DNA from: UBA11865 sp963749825
GTDB lineage: Bacteria > Chloroflexota > Anaerolineae > Promineifilales > Promineifilaceae
Assembly: GCA_963749825.1 (NCBI GenBank)
Contig: CAVVOI010000009.1
Span: forward strand, 859,418 to 923,417
DNA: 64,000 nt
Direction: 5' to 3'
Under the pieces are notes generated by a model. The model searched no databases. It was given only the letters and a program-made list of their open reading frames with translations, and had not been told where the DNA came from. A program made the translations under genes and the position numbers. Below, in pieces: positions 35,301 through 43,377 of this stretch (within the stretch, counting starts at the first letter, position 1; each line of letters opens with the position of its first letter).

Positions 35301-36300
35301 AGATAGGGCTGAGCTGGCGGATATGTCGATCGACGATTTGATTGATGAACTAGAGGTCCTGGCCCAAGAAAATCTCGAGGAAGGATATAATTTATATCAA
35401 TTCCTGCAAGCCGCTGGACGATTCATTCCACTGTTACCGCCAGTTCCGAACTTAGGGGTCAATCTAAGTAACCGCCGTTCAGGACAGCTCCAGGCTCGAG
35501 AAAAGATCCGCCAAGAATTTATCGCTCAAGTGAAAACCGTATACGACGAATTTTTGGCCGAACACATATCGGAGGGTGAAAGGGAAGTTATCTGGAACCG
35601 TGCGGCCGATCGAATCAAGTTGGCATTTGACCAATTCAATGTAGAGGGATTGTCAAAACAAGCCATCGCTCGCCAGCAGCTATCCTTTAAGACAAAAACT
35701 GACGAGGCTATGAAAGATCTGTTACTGGATAGCCTATCTGCACTTGATAACGACCAGTTGATAGCAGCCCTGGTTGAGTACGTTGAGAAACAACGAAGAC
35801 GATGGCAGGAACAAATCGGCGACGAAGAATTTCAGAATTTTCAACGCCTTTTATTGCTTGAAGCAATCGATCGCGAATGGCGGGATTATCTGATAGCCGT
35901 CGATGATCTTCGACGCGAGATCGGTCTCGAAGCCGTTGCTCAACGAGATCCGAAAGTTGAATACAAGAGACGCTCGTATCAAATGTTCGCGGATATGCGA
36001 AACAATATCAAACTTTCAATTGCCGAGGGTTATTTTAGGCAACTCGGCCGACACCAGTCCTATATCCAGAAGCAAGAGGCAGTGATCAAATATCAGGAAC
36101 AACTTAGCCAGGCTGGATACCAGGTCGTAAAAAAAGAGAAGGGCAAAGGGACTGAGTTAAAGAGGGATGCACCGAAAGTGGGACGGAACGATCCTTGTCC
36201 ATGTGGAAGCGGGAAGAAATACAAGCAATGCCATATGCGAACTGACAGCGGTAAGGCTGACGATAAAAGAGGGAAACAAGCTGCTCGGAGCCGCAAATAG
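32389..36300 (+). CDS. secA: Protein translocase ATPase SecA, enlarged form
   Basis: Motor of the Sec pathway, 1303 aa against 800-900 in most bacteria. Walker A MRTGEGKTLVATLP is near 103-115 and Walker B AIIDEVDNVLIDEARTPLIISG near 230-250. NBD2 has STNMAGRGTDILLGGNPEG and the final LGGLHVVGSERHESRRIDNQLRGRAARQGDPGSS. The C-terminus ends in the zinc-binding SEC-C motif DPCPCGSGKKYKQCH. Extra sequence sits in three places: a stretch of about 30 residues near 158-190; about 170 residues between GGNPEG and LGGLHVV; and about 150-200 residues before the helical wing (near DELEVLAQENLEEGYN to DPKVEYKRR). The gene probably begins as a leaderless mRNA. Confidence 0.97.
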   Translation: MFKKFVNKIVGDPTKRYLDGLNPIVEQVNELEPEFEQLSDEALRTKTIEFKERLANGETIEEVMVEAFTLVREASKRATGLRHYDVQIMGGTLLHRGEVVEMRTGEGKTLVATLPLYLNALEGAGVHLVTVNEYLARRDGGWMGKIFHSLGLTVGCIGPQQFSALYDPEYVNPGTELEDERLVHWRPCTRAEAYLADITYGISSEFGFDYLRDNMATNKGQLVQQELNYAIIDEVDNVLIDEARTPLIISGPSGRTGQDYVRFSDYVRRLRENEAAEDEPPDGHYDIDEKSRSISLTEMGIAEVEKRIPEINSDAGDSLYDPRFFHLTYYVDNALRAQYMFKRDQQYVVQGGEVLIVDDFTGRLMPGRRYSDGLHEAIEAKEGVQVQRENVTVATITIQNYFRLYNKLAGMTGTALTDAEEFDEIYELDVTPLPTNVDYIVETGQMNLIERSRKVGNSNEIYFVSPDDPDQMIFAKRVDYPDQVYGTAEAKDQAIISEVKRVSQEGRPVLVGTTSVEHSERIHSMLNKKKIPHTVLNAKMNQSEALVVAQAGRKEAVTISTNMAGRGTDILLGGNPEGMAAEALETELFNRKELFQLTSLLLSDGEEVAREYAEKHPRLSTDLVDAIVETKTRFDEAQSEIEEVQVIGYLSRTLQEPYDIDYNDIRHVLRLVRGGRLAEARVYLEGIDKDVALADEAIRLWNLHSQYQMVAEIPEKSARFLSETVFDHLYNGRAALIRALIAENKQEAEQIVKIVPGLSPELIDRIEEIKRQTEAEKHEVWQLGGLHVVGSERHESRRIDNQLRGRAARQGDPGSSRFFLSLEDELMLRFGGDRLRGFMTRTNIPEDMPIESGLLDRIIENSQERIEGYNFDIRKNVVEYDDVMSKQREAIYTDRREILLSEEVDLESRAHLAFESAIGDLVENYLENYAGYVHGEIEGAVAAYSTDATDSVNVNGVLIRLRGLLPNVVKLDRAELADMSIDDLIDELEVLAQENLEEGYNLYQFLQAAGRFIPLLPPVPNLGVNLSNRRSGQLQAREKIRQEFIAQVKTVYDEFLAEHISEGEREVIWNRAADRIKLAFDQFNVEGLSKQAIARQQLSFKTKTDEAMKDLLLDSLSALDNDQLIAALVEYVEKQRRRWQEQIGDEEFQNFQRLLLLEAIDREWRDYLIAVDDLRREIGLEAVAQRDPKVEYKRRSYQMFADMRNNIKLSIAEGYFRQLGRHQSYIQKQEAVIKYQEQLSQAGYQVVKKEKGKGTELKRDAPKVGRNDPCPCGSGKKYKQCHMRTDSGKADDKRGKQAARSRK

Positions 36301-36335
36301 AACCAAGGTGTTTAAGCGTGAAATGCAATCAACCT

Positions 36336-36935
36336 TTAGCTACTATCCCACTCCTTTAGGGCAGCTCTAAGTACATGTCTCACATCGGGATCATCGATCT
36401 CGTCAGGACGACGATAGTATTTACCATCAACCTCTATGAAAAGACCACCTGATGGATCTTGTTCGAGTTCAATATTGCGGCCTTGAAGGTTTTCGTTTCC
36501 TGCAATGTGTTTTTTCAAGATAGGGTTGATTTGACCGACGATGCTCAGGGGGCCTGTTCCACCCTTGCGATCTGATTCGGTTACACCAACCGGATGCACG
36601 CTGCCAGACGACTCTGCATCTGACAGGTACATGACATCTCGCTCTCGTTCCAGAGATGCCAGGAATGCAGCCTGACGCTCTTCCAGAGAATGACTTACGG
36701 GCAGATCGCTTTTGGGTAATTCACTTGATACTGGTGGTGCAACACCTGCAGCCTCAAGTGCTTCATAACCGTCCGCAAACACGACTAATTCTCCGATTGC
36801 AGCCAGTAATCGATGTTTGACGCCCGGGTCTCTTACTTGTGATATTTGCTGGAAACGATTTTTGCCAACCAAGATCACCAGCTTGCCCATCGGTGGAACC
36901 CGTACGACTCTCATAACCTCGACTTCGTTATCCAT
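36336..36935 (-). CDS. Conserved hypothetical protein
   Basis: 199 aa, soluble, start ATG 36935 with AAGGA seven bases upstream. I do not recognise a known domain. The N-terminal 65 residues look globular (MRVVRVPPMGKLVILVGKNRF, LLAAIGELVVFADGYEALEAAGV). The middle is charged and low in hydrophobics. The C-terminal 60 residues include GGLFIEVDGKYYRRPDEIDDPDVRHVLRAAL, which suggests a second small domain. It is convergent with secA, with only 35 bp between stops. No function is proposed. Confidence 0.75.
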   Translation of the reverse strand: MDNEVEVMRVVRVPPMGKLVILVGKNRFQQISQVRDPGVKHRLLAAIGELVVFADGYEALEAAGVAPPVSSELPKSDLPVSHSLEERQAAFLASLERERDVMYLSDAESSGSVHPVGVTESDRKGGTGPLSIVGQINPILKKHIAGNENLQGRNIELEQDPSGGLFIEVDGKYYRRPDEIDDPDVRHVLRAALKEWDSS

Positions 36936-37014
36936 TGTTAATCCTTAATAATAGTATTTCTGAATATATAAATAGATATTTGTAAAACTGACAATTGCTT
37001 CAGCTAAAAGTATA

Positions 37015-37830
37015 TTAATACTGGCATTGATCACAGAAATGGGTCCCACGACCCCCTAACGTTATCTTTATAATTGTCCCGCTACAGCGTAGGCAACCCA
37101 TACCGGTTCTTCCATAAACAGCGAAAGAATCTTGCATGCCACCCATGGATCCGTCTGGTTTACGATAGATTGCGTCGATGCTCGCTCCCTCCTCCTTTAT
37201 TCCCAATCTTAAGACTTTTTGAATGCTTTGATGGAGCCCTTGAATCTCCGAGTTTGATAGTGAATTCGATCGTCTTTCAGGATTCAATTTTGCTTGAAAT
37301 AGAGCTTCGTCAGCATAGATATTGCCAATACCAGCGATGAAAGTTTGATCGAGGAGGAGTGGTTTGAGAATCCGTTTCCGGCTGAGCAAATGCTCAACCA
37401 GCCATTGATTTGAAAACGCTACCGATAGAGGCTCCGGTCCCAAGTCCCCCAAGACATTGTCTGGATTACTAACGAGGTAAACCCGTCCAAATTTGCGTAC
37501 GTCACGGAATCTCAATTCTTCATCGCCATTTAGAGAGAATCTCGTGTGAACGTGTTTGTCCGGTGGTATTCTTGCATCTTCAACACTAAGATGTCCCGAC
37601 ATCTTCAGATGTATGATCAATGTTTCGTCTGCATCAAGCCTGAAGACTAGATATTTCCCCCTACGTTCCAAAGATTCAACAGTTCGAAGGTGAATGCGCC
37701 TATCAAACTCATCTTGATTCGGTTCTGCGAGTTGCGCCGGCCAATCACTGTGAAGGCCCAAGATAGTACGTCCAAGTAGGGCAGGTCGCAGTGCGCGTAC
37801 AATTGTTTCTACCTCAGGTAATTCGGGCAT
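37015..37830 (-). CDS. mutM: Formamidopyrimidine-DNA glycosylase
   Basis: Base-excision repair enzyme for 8-oxoguanine and ring-opened purines. The N-terminal MPELPEVETIVRAL supplies the catalytic Pro1 and Glu. GKYLVFRLD carries the conserved Lys; the helix-two-turn-helix FIAGIGNIYADEALF and the zinc finger CLRCSGTIIKITLGGRGTHFCDQC complete the enzyme. 271 aa, typical. It lies between the hypothetical gene and the aminopeptidase; no ribosome-binding site is obvious. Confidence 0.97.
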   Translation of the reverse strand: MPELPEVETIVRALRPALLGRTILGLHSDWPAQLAEPNQDEFDRRIHLRTVESLERRGKYLVFRLDADETLIIHLKMSGHLSVEDARIPPDKHVHTRFSLNGDEELRFRDVRKFGRVYLVSNPDNVLGDLGPEPLSVAFSNQWLVEHLLSRKRILKPLLLDQTFIAGIGNIYADEALFQAKLNPERRSNSLSNSEIQGLHQSIQKVLRLGIKEEGASIDAIYRKPDGSMGGMQDSFAVYGRTGMGCLRCSGTIIKITLGGRGTHFCDQCQY

Positions 37831-37908
37831 TATTTGAACGTTGAATTTCCGCTGGCATTATTCAACATTTGACAACTCGTAAATCTACCGGCAAAGCCTT
37901 AAACAATA

Positions 37909-39027
37909 TTATACGGATACTAAAGGCAAAATAAAGTTACCTTTGTCATAAAAAAGTTCATCATCGACCCAAATCTTCCCATCAGCACGCATATCACATA
38001 TCATATCCCAATGGATTGAGGACTTGTTCTTACTGCCGGTTTCTGGATAGCCGGCTCCAAGAGCCATGTGAATCGTGCCGCCAATTTTCTCATCAAAGAG
38101 GATAGATTTCGTGAAACGATCAATGCCATAATTAGTGCCAACCGCAAACTCGCCCAGGTATCGAGAACCATCGTCTGAATCTAACGCTTTCAGTAAGAAT
38201 TCTTCATTCTTCTTAGCAGAGGCTTGGACCACCTGACCATCTTCAAATCGCAGTTCGATGCCGTAAATTTCTCGCCCCGCGAGAATAGCCGGATAAGAAA
38301 ATCGCACCCATCCATTTACCGAATTTTCTACTGGACCAGTGAATATCTCGCCACTTGGCATATTTCGTTTGCCATCGGAATTGATGAAGGTTCTTCCAGA
38401 AATCGATAGCTCAAGATCAACGTCCGCACCTTGCACCTTGACATAGCTTTTTCCGGCTAACCAATCGACCAACTTCTGCTGCATTTTGGACATCTTAAGC
38501 CACTCGGCCACAGGATCTTCTTTATCCACGTAGCATGCGCTATAAACAAAGTCTTCATATTCGCTCAAGGACATGTCGGCTTCTTGGGCCTGGGCATTCG
38601 TGGGAAACTGTGTGCCAACCCAGCGCAAAGAGCCTTCTGCGCTACGTTTCATTGAAATTTCCATGAGCTCTCGCATTGCAACTTGGCGAGTTCTCTGGCG
38701 AGAAGGGTCTATGCTACTTAGCGCCCGAGTATTATTCGAACCTCTTATCGCTATCCGGGAGTCAAATGTCTCCATGATTAGTTTGTATGGCTCGGGTACA
38801 TAGGTCAACTGATCGTCATTTGCCTCTTTGTACAATATTTCGTCAAGTTCGTCTTCATACCAAAAGGTCATCGGATTACCACCAGCTCGAACAACCTCGC
38901 GATATGATTCCTTTATAAGGGGCCAACCGCCCTGGTTACCCATAACTAGAACTTTGTCTCCTGGCCTTACCGATACGCAATAATTTACAAGCAGTTTTGC
39001 GAGACGCGATACGCGTGGATCAGTCAT
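37909..39027 (-). CDS. M29-family aminopeptidase (thermophilic aminopeptidase type)
   Basis: Metal-dependent peptidase, 372 aa. The M29 ligand set is visible: NMPSGEIFTGP (Glu), YLGEFAVGTN (Glu), GTIHMALGAGYPETG (His, Tyr) and SSIHWDMICDM (His, Asp). Opening VSRLAKLLVNYCVSVRPGDKVLVMGN is typical. GGAG lies seven bases before the ATG. The enzyme is cytoplasmic and likely releases N-terminal residues from peptides. It is divergent from the hypothetical gene at 39174. Confidence 0.93.
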   Translation of the reverse strand: MTDPRVSRLAKLLVNYCVSVRPGDKVLVMGNQGGWPLIKESYREVVRAGGNPMTFWYEDELDEILYKEANDDQLTYVPEPYKLIMETFDSRIAIRGSNNTRALSSIDPSRQRTRQVAMRELMEISMKRSAEGSLRWVGTQFPTNAQAQEADMSLSEYEDFVYSACYVDKEDPVAEWLKMSKMQQKLVDWLAGKSYVKVQGADVDLELSISGRTFINSDGKRNMPSGEIFTGPVENSVNGWVRFSYPAILAGREIYGIELRFEDGQVVQASAKKNEEFLLKALDSDDGSRYLGEFAVGTNYGIDRFTKSILFDEKIGGTIHMALGAGYPETGSKNKSSIHWDMICDMRADGKIWVDDELFYDKGNFILPLVSV

Positions 39028-39173
39028 TACTTACTCCAGAATTATTTTCCGTGACTTTGTACATTATTTATAATTTGGCAATCAAGGTGCCGGCGTCTAA
39101 AAATCGCCTACTAGAAGGATTAGCTATTTCGTTTTACAATAGATCGGACCATTTATCAACAGGAGTTTATTGC

Positions 39174-39830
39174 GTGTACCCAGAAGATCGAGTATTGGTG
39201 GCCTACATTCCTAATCTTTCGGATTTCGATATCATCCGGAATGAGAGTTGGTATCGTATTCCTCAACGTTATGCGCCAAAAGGGCTTCATGCCGAGTACT
39301 TTGCTTTCTATTTTGGCCGAGAATTCGGTGAACAAAAGTGGGCTATTCATTACTATGCCGAACAACGTGGAAATGAACTGGTACACCGGCTTGACCTATT
39401 TCCTGATCAATCTGACCATCCGCGAGCCAATGACCTATATTATAAGATATCTTTAGGCCCTTTGCAGCGTTTACAAAGCCCAATTGTTAGTATGCGATGG
39501 CGCCGAATCACTTTTATGCATACGACTTGGGATCGTTTTCAGGATGCGATAGAAATCAACGATCTTTTTGTTGAAGGGGGAGAATATGTTGATCGCATAT
39601 TTGCTACCCTAAAAGAAAATGGTATTAGGGCGGAGAGAAACTACACGGTTAAAGAATGTGGTAGTGAATATATTGTTCCCCTAAGCATCCTATGTCGTGA
39701 TGGACGAGTCGATGTAAGTGAGGATGAGTTACCGGGCAACAGGGAGCAAGCGGATCAATTTACAAGCGAGCTAATCCAACGAGCACAGAATCTCGGTGGA
39801 CCCATTTTGGAAAACGACTCAACTGACTGA
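39174..39830 (+). CDS. Conserved hypothetical protein
   Basis: 218 aa from the GTG at 39174, chosen because AGGAG lies eight bases upstream; the longer frame back to 38997 overlaps the start of the divergent aminopeptidase gene. The protein is soluble and rich in aromatic residues (YFAFYFGREFGEQKWAIHYY, MRWRRITFMHTTWDRF). I do not know the family. The 3' end overlaps the convergent holB gene by 12 bp. Confidence 0.72.
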   Translation: MYPEDRVLVAYIPNLSDFDIIRNESWYRIPQRYAPKGLHAEYFAFYFGREFGEQKWAIHYYAEQRGNELVHRLDLFPDQSDHPRANDLYYKISLGPLQRLQSPIVSMRWRRITFMHTTWDRFQDAIEINDLFVEGGEYVDRIFATLKENGIRAERNYTVKECGSEYIVPLSILCRDGRVDVSEDELPGNREQADQFTSELIQRAQNLGGPILENDSTD

Positions 39831-40838
39831 AGCGCTGTTTGGGTAGTGAAGCAGTAAATTCTCGATTACTAGGCGTGAATTTGCATTACGGCCCAACTGC
39901 CAAATCGCCTGACTCGTGCTGGTAAGTGAAGAAAATACTTCACCTGGGTAATAGGCAACAACTTTATTCGAGATAATGGATTCCTGGTCGATGTTGGTCA
40001 GTCGCTCAGCGTTGTCCCGGCTAACGGACAAAAGTACAAGGTCACGCCACCAGCTTAGCCAGGTACGTAGCATTTCGGGGAGGGTTTCTGGTCTACGCGT
40101 GAGTTTTTCGGCAAGGGCGAAGCGGCCGATTCTATTGGAATCGAGCGCTTCGTATAGTGAATTCAGGTGGTCTTGCCGATATTCGAGCAGATCTGGAGCT
40201 TGTGCGACTTGTATGGCCCAGCCTATTCTTCCGTCTGCCAGGTGGGCGAATAATCGCGCCTCATGGTCAGGTATCTGCCAATTGTTGACTAAGGAGTGTT
40301 CAATTAACGCTGTAGGGACCAAGCGTAGTCCGATATTTTGGCAGCGTGAGGATATGGTTGGAAGCAAGGTATCGGCATCGGCCGCCGTCAGAATCAAGAT
40401 GACGTTATTCGGGGGTTCTTCCAAAGTTTTAAGGAAGGCATTGGCCGCGTTTTGGTTGGCAGACTCAAATTGTTTGATGATGGCAACTTTGTAGCGGGCT
40501 TCGGTCGATGTTAGGCTAAGTTCATGTTGAAGCTGCCTGATTTGGTCGATCTTAAGGGTTGTTATCCCTCGTGGCGTGACCTCACCGGTGACAAGTCGCA
40601 GATCAGGATGACGGTCTGACGCTATCAGGGTACAAGCTCGACATTGACCACAAGGCCGTTCCGATAAAAAATCCGCTGTACAATTTACCGCCTGGGCAAA
40701 AGTCCTTGCCAATGTAGATTTGCCAATCTGGGCTGGCCCAGTTATCAAATATGCATGGCCTATTCGATCATATTGAATGGCCGCTTTTAGTATATTAGTA
40801 GCCCATTCATGGCCAATTACGTATTCCCACTCTGTCAT
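39819..40838 (-). CDS. holB: DNA polymerase III delta-prime subunit
   Basis: Clamp-loader component, about 339 aa. It has an AAA+ fold: Walker-A-like GPAQIGKSTLARTFAQ, a zinc-binding cluster CGQCRACTLIASDRHPD, VAIIKQFESANQNAANAFLKTLEEPPNNVILIL, and sensor-1 TISSRCQNIGL. The Walker A begins GPAQIGKST rather than GxxGxGKT; some DnaX-like proteins differ in the same way. I chose the ATG at 40838 (MTEWEYVIGHEW); the frame open to 41213 has no homology. A TAAAAT box (40845-40850) ends seven bases before this ATG, so the start is probably leaderless. The first nucleotide-binding site appears retained. Confidence 0.85.
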   Translation of the reverse strand: MTEWEYVIGHEWATNILKAAIQYDRIGHAYLITGPAQIGKSTLARTFAQAVNCTADFLSERPCGQCRACTLIASDRHPDLRLVTGEVTPRGITTLKIDQIRQLQHELSLTSTEARYKVAIIKQFESANQNAANAFLKTLEEPPNNVILILTAADADTLLPTISSRCQNIGLRLVPTALIEHSLVNNWQIPDHEARLFAHLADGRIGWAIQVAQAPDLLEYRQDHLNSLYEALDSNRIGRFALAEKLTRRPETLPEMLRTWLSWWRDLVLLSVSRDNAERLTNIDQESIISNKVVAYYPGEVFSSLTSTSQAIWQLGRNANSRLVIENLLLHYPNSASVS

Positions 40839-40844
40839 GATGAT

Positions 40845-40872
40845 TATTTTAGGATTATTGACGGGACTAGCA
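40845..40872 (-). promoter_or_regulatory. Predicted promoter of holB
   Basis: Minus strand: -35 TTGCTA, 16-bp spacer, -10 TAAAAT (about 40846-40851). The -10 ends about seven bases before the ATG at 40838, again suggesting a leaderless transcript. Coordinates are accurate to about one base. Confidence 0.4.
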
Positions 40873-41039
40873 AATTGTTGCTCTTGTCTTGAGGATAATA
40901 TTGGATAAAAATCCGTGTCGTAGAACACAGATGATTTGCGAATCATGGTTATCCAACCAAAAACATTGGATAGGACTGGAACAACAGGCAATCTGTGTAC
41001 TCGCTGTCTGGAACCTATTAAATGTGTGGAGAAGATTAG

Positions 41040-42305
41040 ATGAACGAGGTTGTCATTATTAGTGCGGTCAGGACACCAATTGGCAGACATGGCGGGACAT
41101 TGTCGGCAGTACGCCCAGACGATTTGGCGGCGCTGGTGATTGGAGAGGCGGTTGATCGCGCAGGCATTGGTCCAGAAATGGTTGAAGAGGTTTATTTGGG
41201 CTGCGCTAATCAAGCAGGAGAAGATAATCGAAACGTAGCCCGCATGGCGACATTACTGGCCGGATTCCCTCACCACGTCGCAGCAGTTACTTTTAATAGA
41301 TTGTGTGCGAGTGGCCTCAATGCAGTGAATCAGGCAGCCCGTGCTATAAAGGTTGGCGAGGGAAATATTTATGTTGCCGGTGGGGTTGAAAGTATGTCTC
41401 GAGCGCCCTATTCTTTTCCAAAAAATTCTCGGGCTTGGGGTCCTCCGGGCAATATCACAGGCTATGATACTACCCTAGGCTGGCGATACCCCAATCCAAA
41501 AATGGAGGCTCTGTTTCCTCTTGAAGCAATGGGCGAAACGGCCGAAAATATTTATTCCATGAGTTGCGCTGGCAATATCGAGGGAGGACAGATCACGCGG
41601 GAGGCACAAGATTACTTTGCTTTGGAAAGCCAGCGCAGGGCCTGTGTTGCCATCAACGAAGGCCGATTTGAGGATGAAATGGTGCCCGTGTCGATTCCTC
41701 AAAGAAAAGGGGATCCTATAGTCATGGATACTGATGAGCATCCAAGGATAAAAAAAGTAGATGATGGCTATCAATTAGCAACCAGCATCGAATCATTGTC
41801 AAAGTTGAGGCCTGCCTTTCGCCGAGAAGGTACGGTAACCGCCGGCAACGCGAGTGGTCTGAACGATGGGGCAGCAGCTCTGGTCTTGATGTCAGCTGCG
41901 AAGGCAGCAGAATTGGGATTACAGCCGCTGGCCACATGGATTTCATCTGCTGCCGCCGGCGTTGATCCGCGAACGATGGGTTTAGGTCCGGTACCCGCAA
42001 CAAGAAAAGCACTGGAACGCGCAGGTGTGTCGCTGGATGATATCGATCTCATTGAATTAAATGAGGCCTTCGCCGTTCAATCATTGGCTGTTATTCAAGA
42101 GTTAGGTTTGAATCAAGAGATCGTCAACGTCAATGGCGGAGCAATTGCCCTTGGTCATCCCCTTGGATGTTCCGGAGCCCGGATTTTGACCACTTTGCTC
42201 TACGAAATGCAACGGCGAAAAAGAGAAGGCCAGCAAATGAGGTATGGCCTGGCGACATTATGTGTCGGTGTTGGACAAGGTGAAGCGACAATTATAAGAA
42301 TGTAG
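41040..42305 (+). CDS. Acetyl-CoA acetyltransferase (thiolase)
   Basis: Thiolase, 421 aa, joining or cleaving acyl-CoA and acetyl-CoA. The nucleophilic Cys is in RLCASGLNAVN; the C-terminal LNEAFAVQ, ALGHPLGCSGARI (His) and LCVGVGQGEA (second Cys) motifs are intact. GGAG precedes the ATG. It stands 49 bp before an epimerase gene. The family cannot be separated from 3-ketoacyl-CoA thiolase by sequence reading alone. Acyl-CoA ligase and CoA-transferase genes lie within 10 kb, suggesting fatty-acid or dicarboxylic acid metabolism. Confidence 0.95.
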   Translation: MNEVVIISAVRTPIGRHGGTLSAVRPDDLAALVIGEAVDRAGIGPEMVEEVYLGCANQAGEDNRNVARMATLLAGFPHHVAAVTFNRLCASGLNAVNQAARAIKVGEGNIYVAGGVESMSRAPYSFPKNSRAWGPPGNITGYDTTLGWRYPNPKMEALFPLEAMGETAENIYSMSCAGNIEGGQITREAQDYFALESQRRACVAINEGRFEDEMVPVSIPQRKGDPIVMDTDEHPRIKKVDDGYQLATSIESLSKLRPAFRREGTVTAGNASGLNDGAAALVLMSAAKAAELGLQPLATWISSAAAGVDPRTMGLGPVPATRKALERAGVSLDDIDLIELNEAFAVQSLAVIQELGLNQEIVNVNGGAIALGHPLGCSGARILTTLLYEMQRRKREGQQMRYGLATLCVGVGQGEATIIRM

Positions 42306-42354
42306 GCGGTTATTTCTGCCAGAAGTGATCATTGAACAGAAATAAGGGAGGATT

Positions 42355-43338
42355 ATGCGGGCATTTGTTACAGGGGGTACCGGATTTATTGGCGCGAACT
42401 TGGTCGATGGCTTGTCCACTCGTGGATTGTCTTCCCGAGTTTTGCTGCGGGAAAATTCGCCTCGAGCAGCGCTGGAGGGATTAGAATATGAGACGGCTGT
42501 CGCCGACATCTTGGATCCACCTGAACTACTAGCCGGTATGATGGCTGATTGTGAATGGGTATTTCACGTGGCTGCGGTATCGGATTATTGGCGCAGCGGC
42601 ACCGAGCGTTTGTATGAGATAAACGTTCAAGGTACAAAAAACGTGTTAGACGCTGCAAAAATCGCAGGGGTGAAGCGGTTTGTGTTCACCAGTTCTTTAG
42701 CGGCGTTAGGTATCCCAGAAGATGGTCATTTCTTGAATGAAGAAAGCGTTTTTAATATCGAACCAAAAAAAATGCCCTACGGCCACAGCAAACACCTAGC
42801 TGAAATTGAAGTGCAGAAGGCGGTGTCAGATGGATTACATGCGGTGATAGTCAATCCCGCCGTCGTGTTGGGTGCTCGCGATATCAATCTTATTTCGGGC
42901 TCGATTATCGTTGAGGCTTCTCGAGGTTTGGCCCGTTTCTACCCGCCAGGTGGCGTTAATTACATAGCTGTGGAGGATGTCGTAGCCGGTCATATAGCAG
43001 CCGCCGAACGCGGTCGAGTAGGCGAACGCTATATCTTGGCACACGAAAATATGACCCATCAAGAGGCACTCAATATTATTTGTGATCTGGTCGGACGGCC
43101 GCGGCCCAGATTAGGCATACCTCGTTGGTCATTGCCAGCGATATCTACGGTAGTATCTGGCGCCAGGCTACTGCTGGGAGCGCGCGTTCCAATGGATGCT
43201 AATCAAGTGAATTTGTCGGGAGCCATGATTTTTGCCGATGGTCGAAAGGCAATTCAGGAATTTGCTTTACCGCAAACCCCTATCGCTCTTGCTGTTCAAA
43301 ATACATATGAATGGTACAATAATAATGGTTACTTATAG
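42355..43338 (+). CDS. NAD(P)-dependent epimerase/dehydratase family protein
   Basis: Extended SDR enzyme, 327 aa. The coenzyme loop is TGGTGFIGANLV; the catalytic pair is YGHSKHLAE (YxxxK); VFTSSLAAL provides the Ser/Thr. It resembles dihydroflavonol-4-reductase-like and hopanoid-associated epimerase proteins (NPAVVLGARDINLISGSII). The substrate is unknown. GGGAGG precedes the ATG. It lies between a thiolase and a membrane protein on the same strand, 39 bp before the latter. Confidence 0.9.
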   Translation: MRAFVTGGTGFIGANLVDGLSTRGLSSRVLLRENSPRAALEGLEYETAVADILDPPELLAGMMADCEWVFHVAAVSDYWRSGTERLYEINVQGTKNVLDAAKIAGVKRFVFTSSLAALGIPEDGHFLNEESVFNIEPKKMPYGHSKHLAEIEVQKAVSDGLHAVIVNPAVVLGARDINLISGSIIVEASRGLARFYPPGGVNYIAVEDVVAGHIAAAERGRVGERYILAHENMTHQEALNIICDLVGRPRPRLGIPRWSLPAISTVVSGARLLLGARVPMDANQVNLSGAMIFADGRKAIQEFALPQTPIALAVQNTYEWYNNNGYL

Positions 43339-43377
43339 TCCTTGCACAGACATATAAGATAAATGTAGGAGGGATCA

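Noticed and set aside
38997..39173. Longer start for the hypothetical gene at 39174
   Set aside because: It would overlap the divergent aminopeptidase start, and AGGAG lies at ideal spacing before the GTG at 39174.
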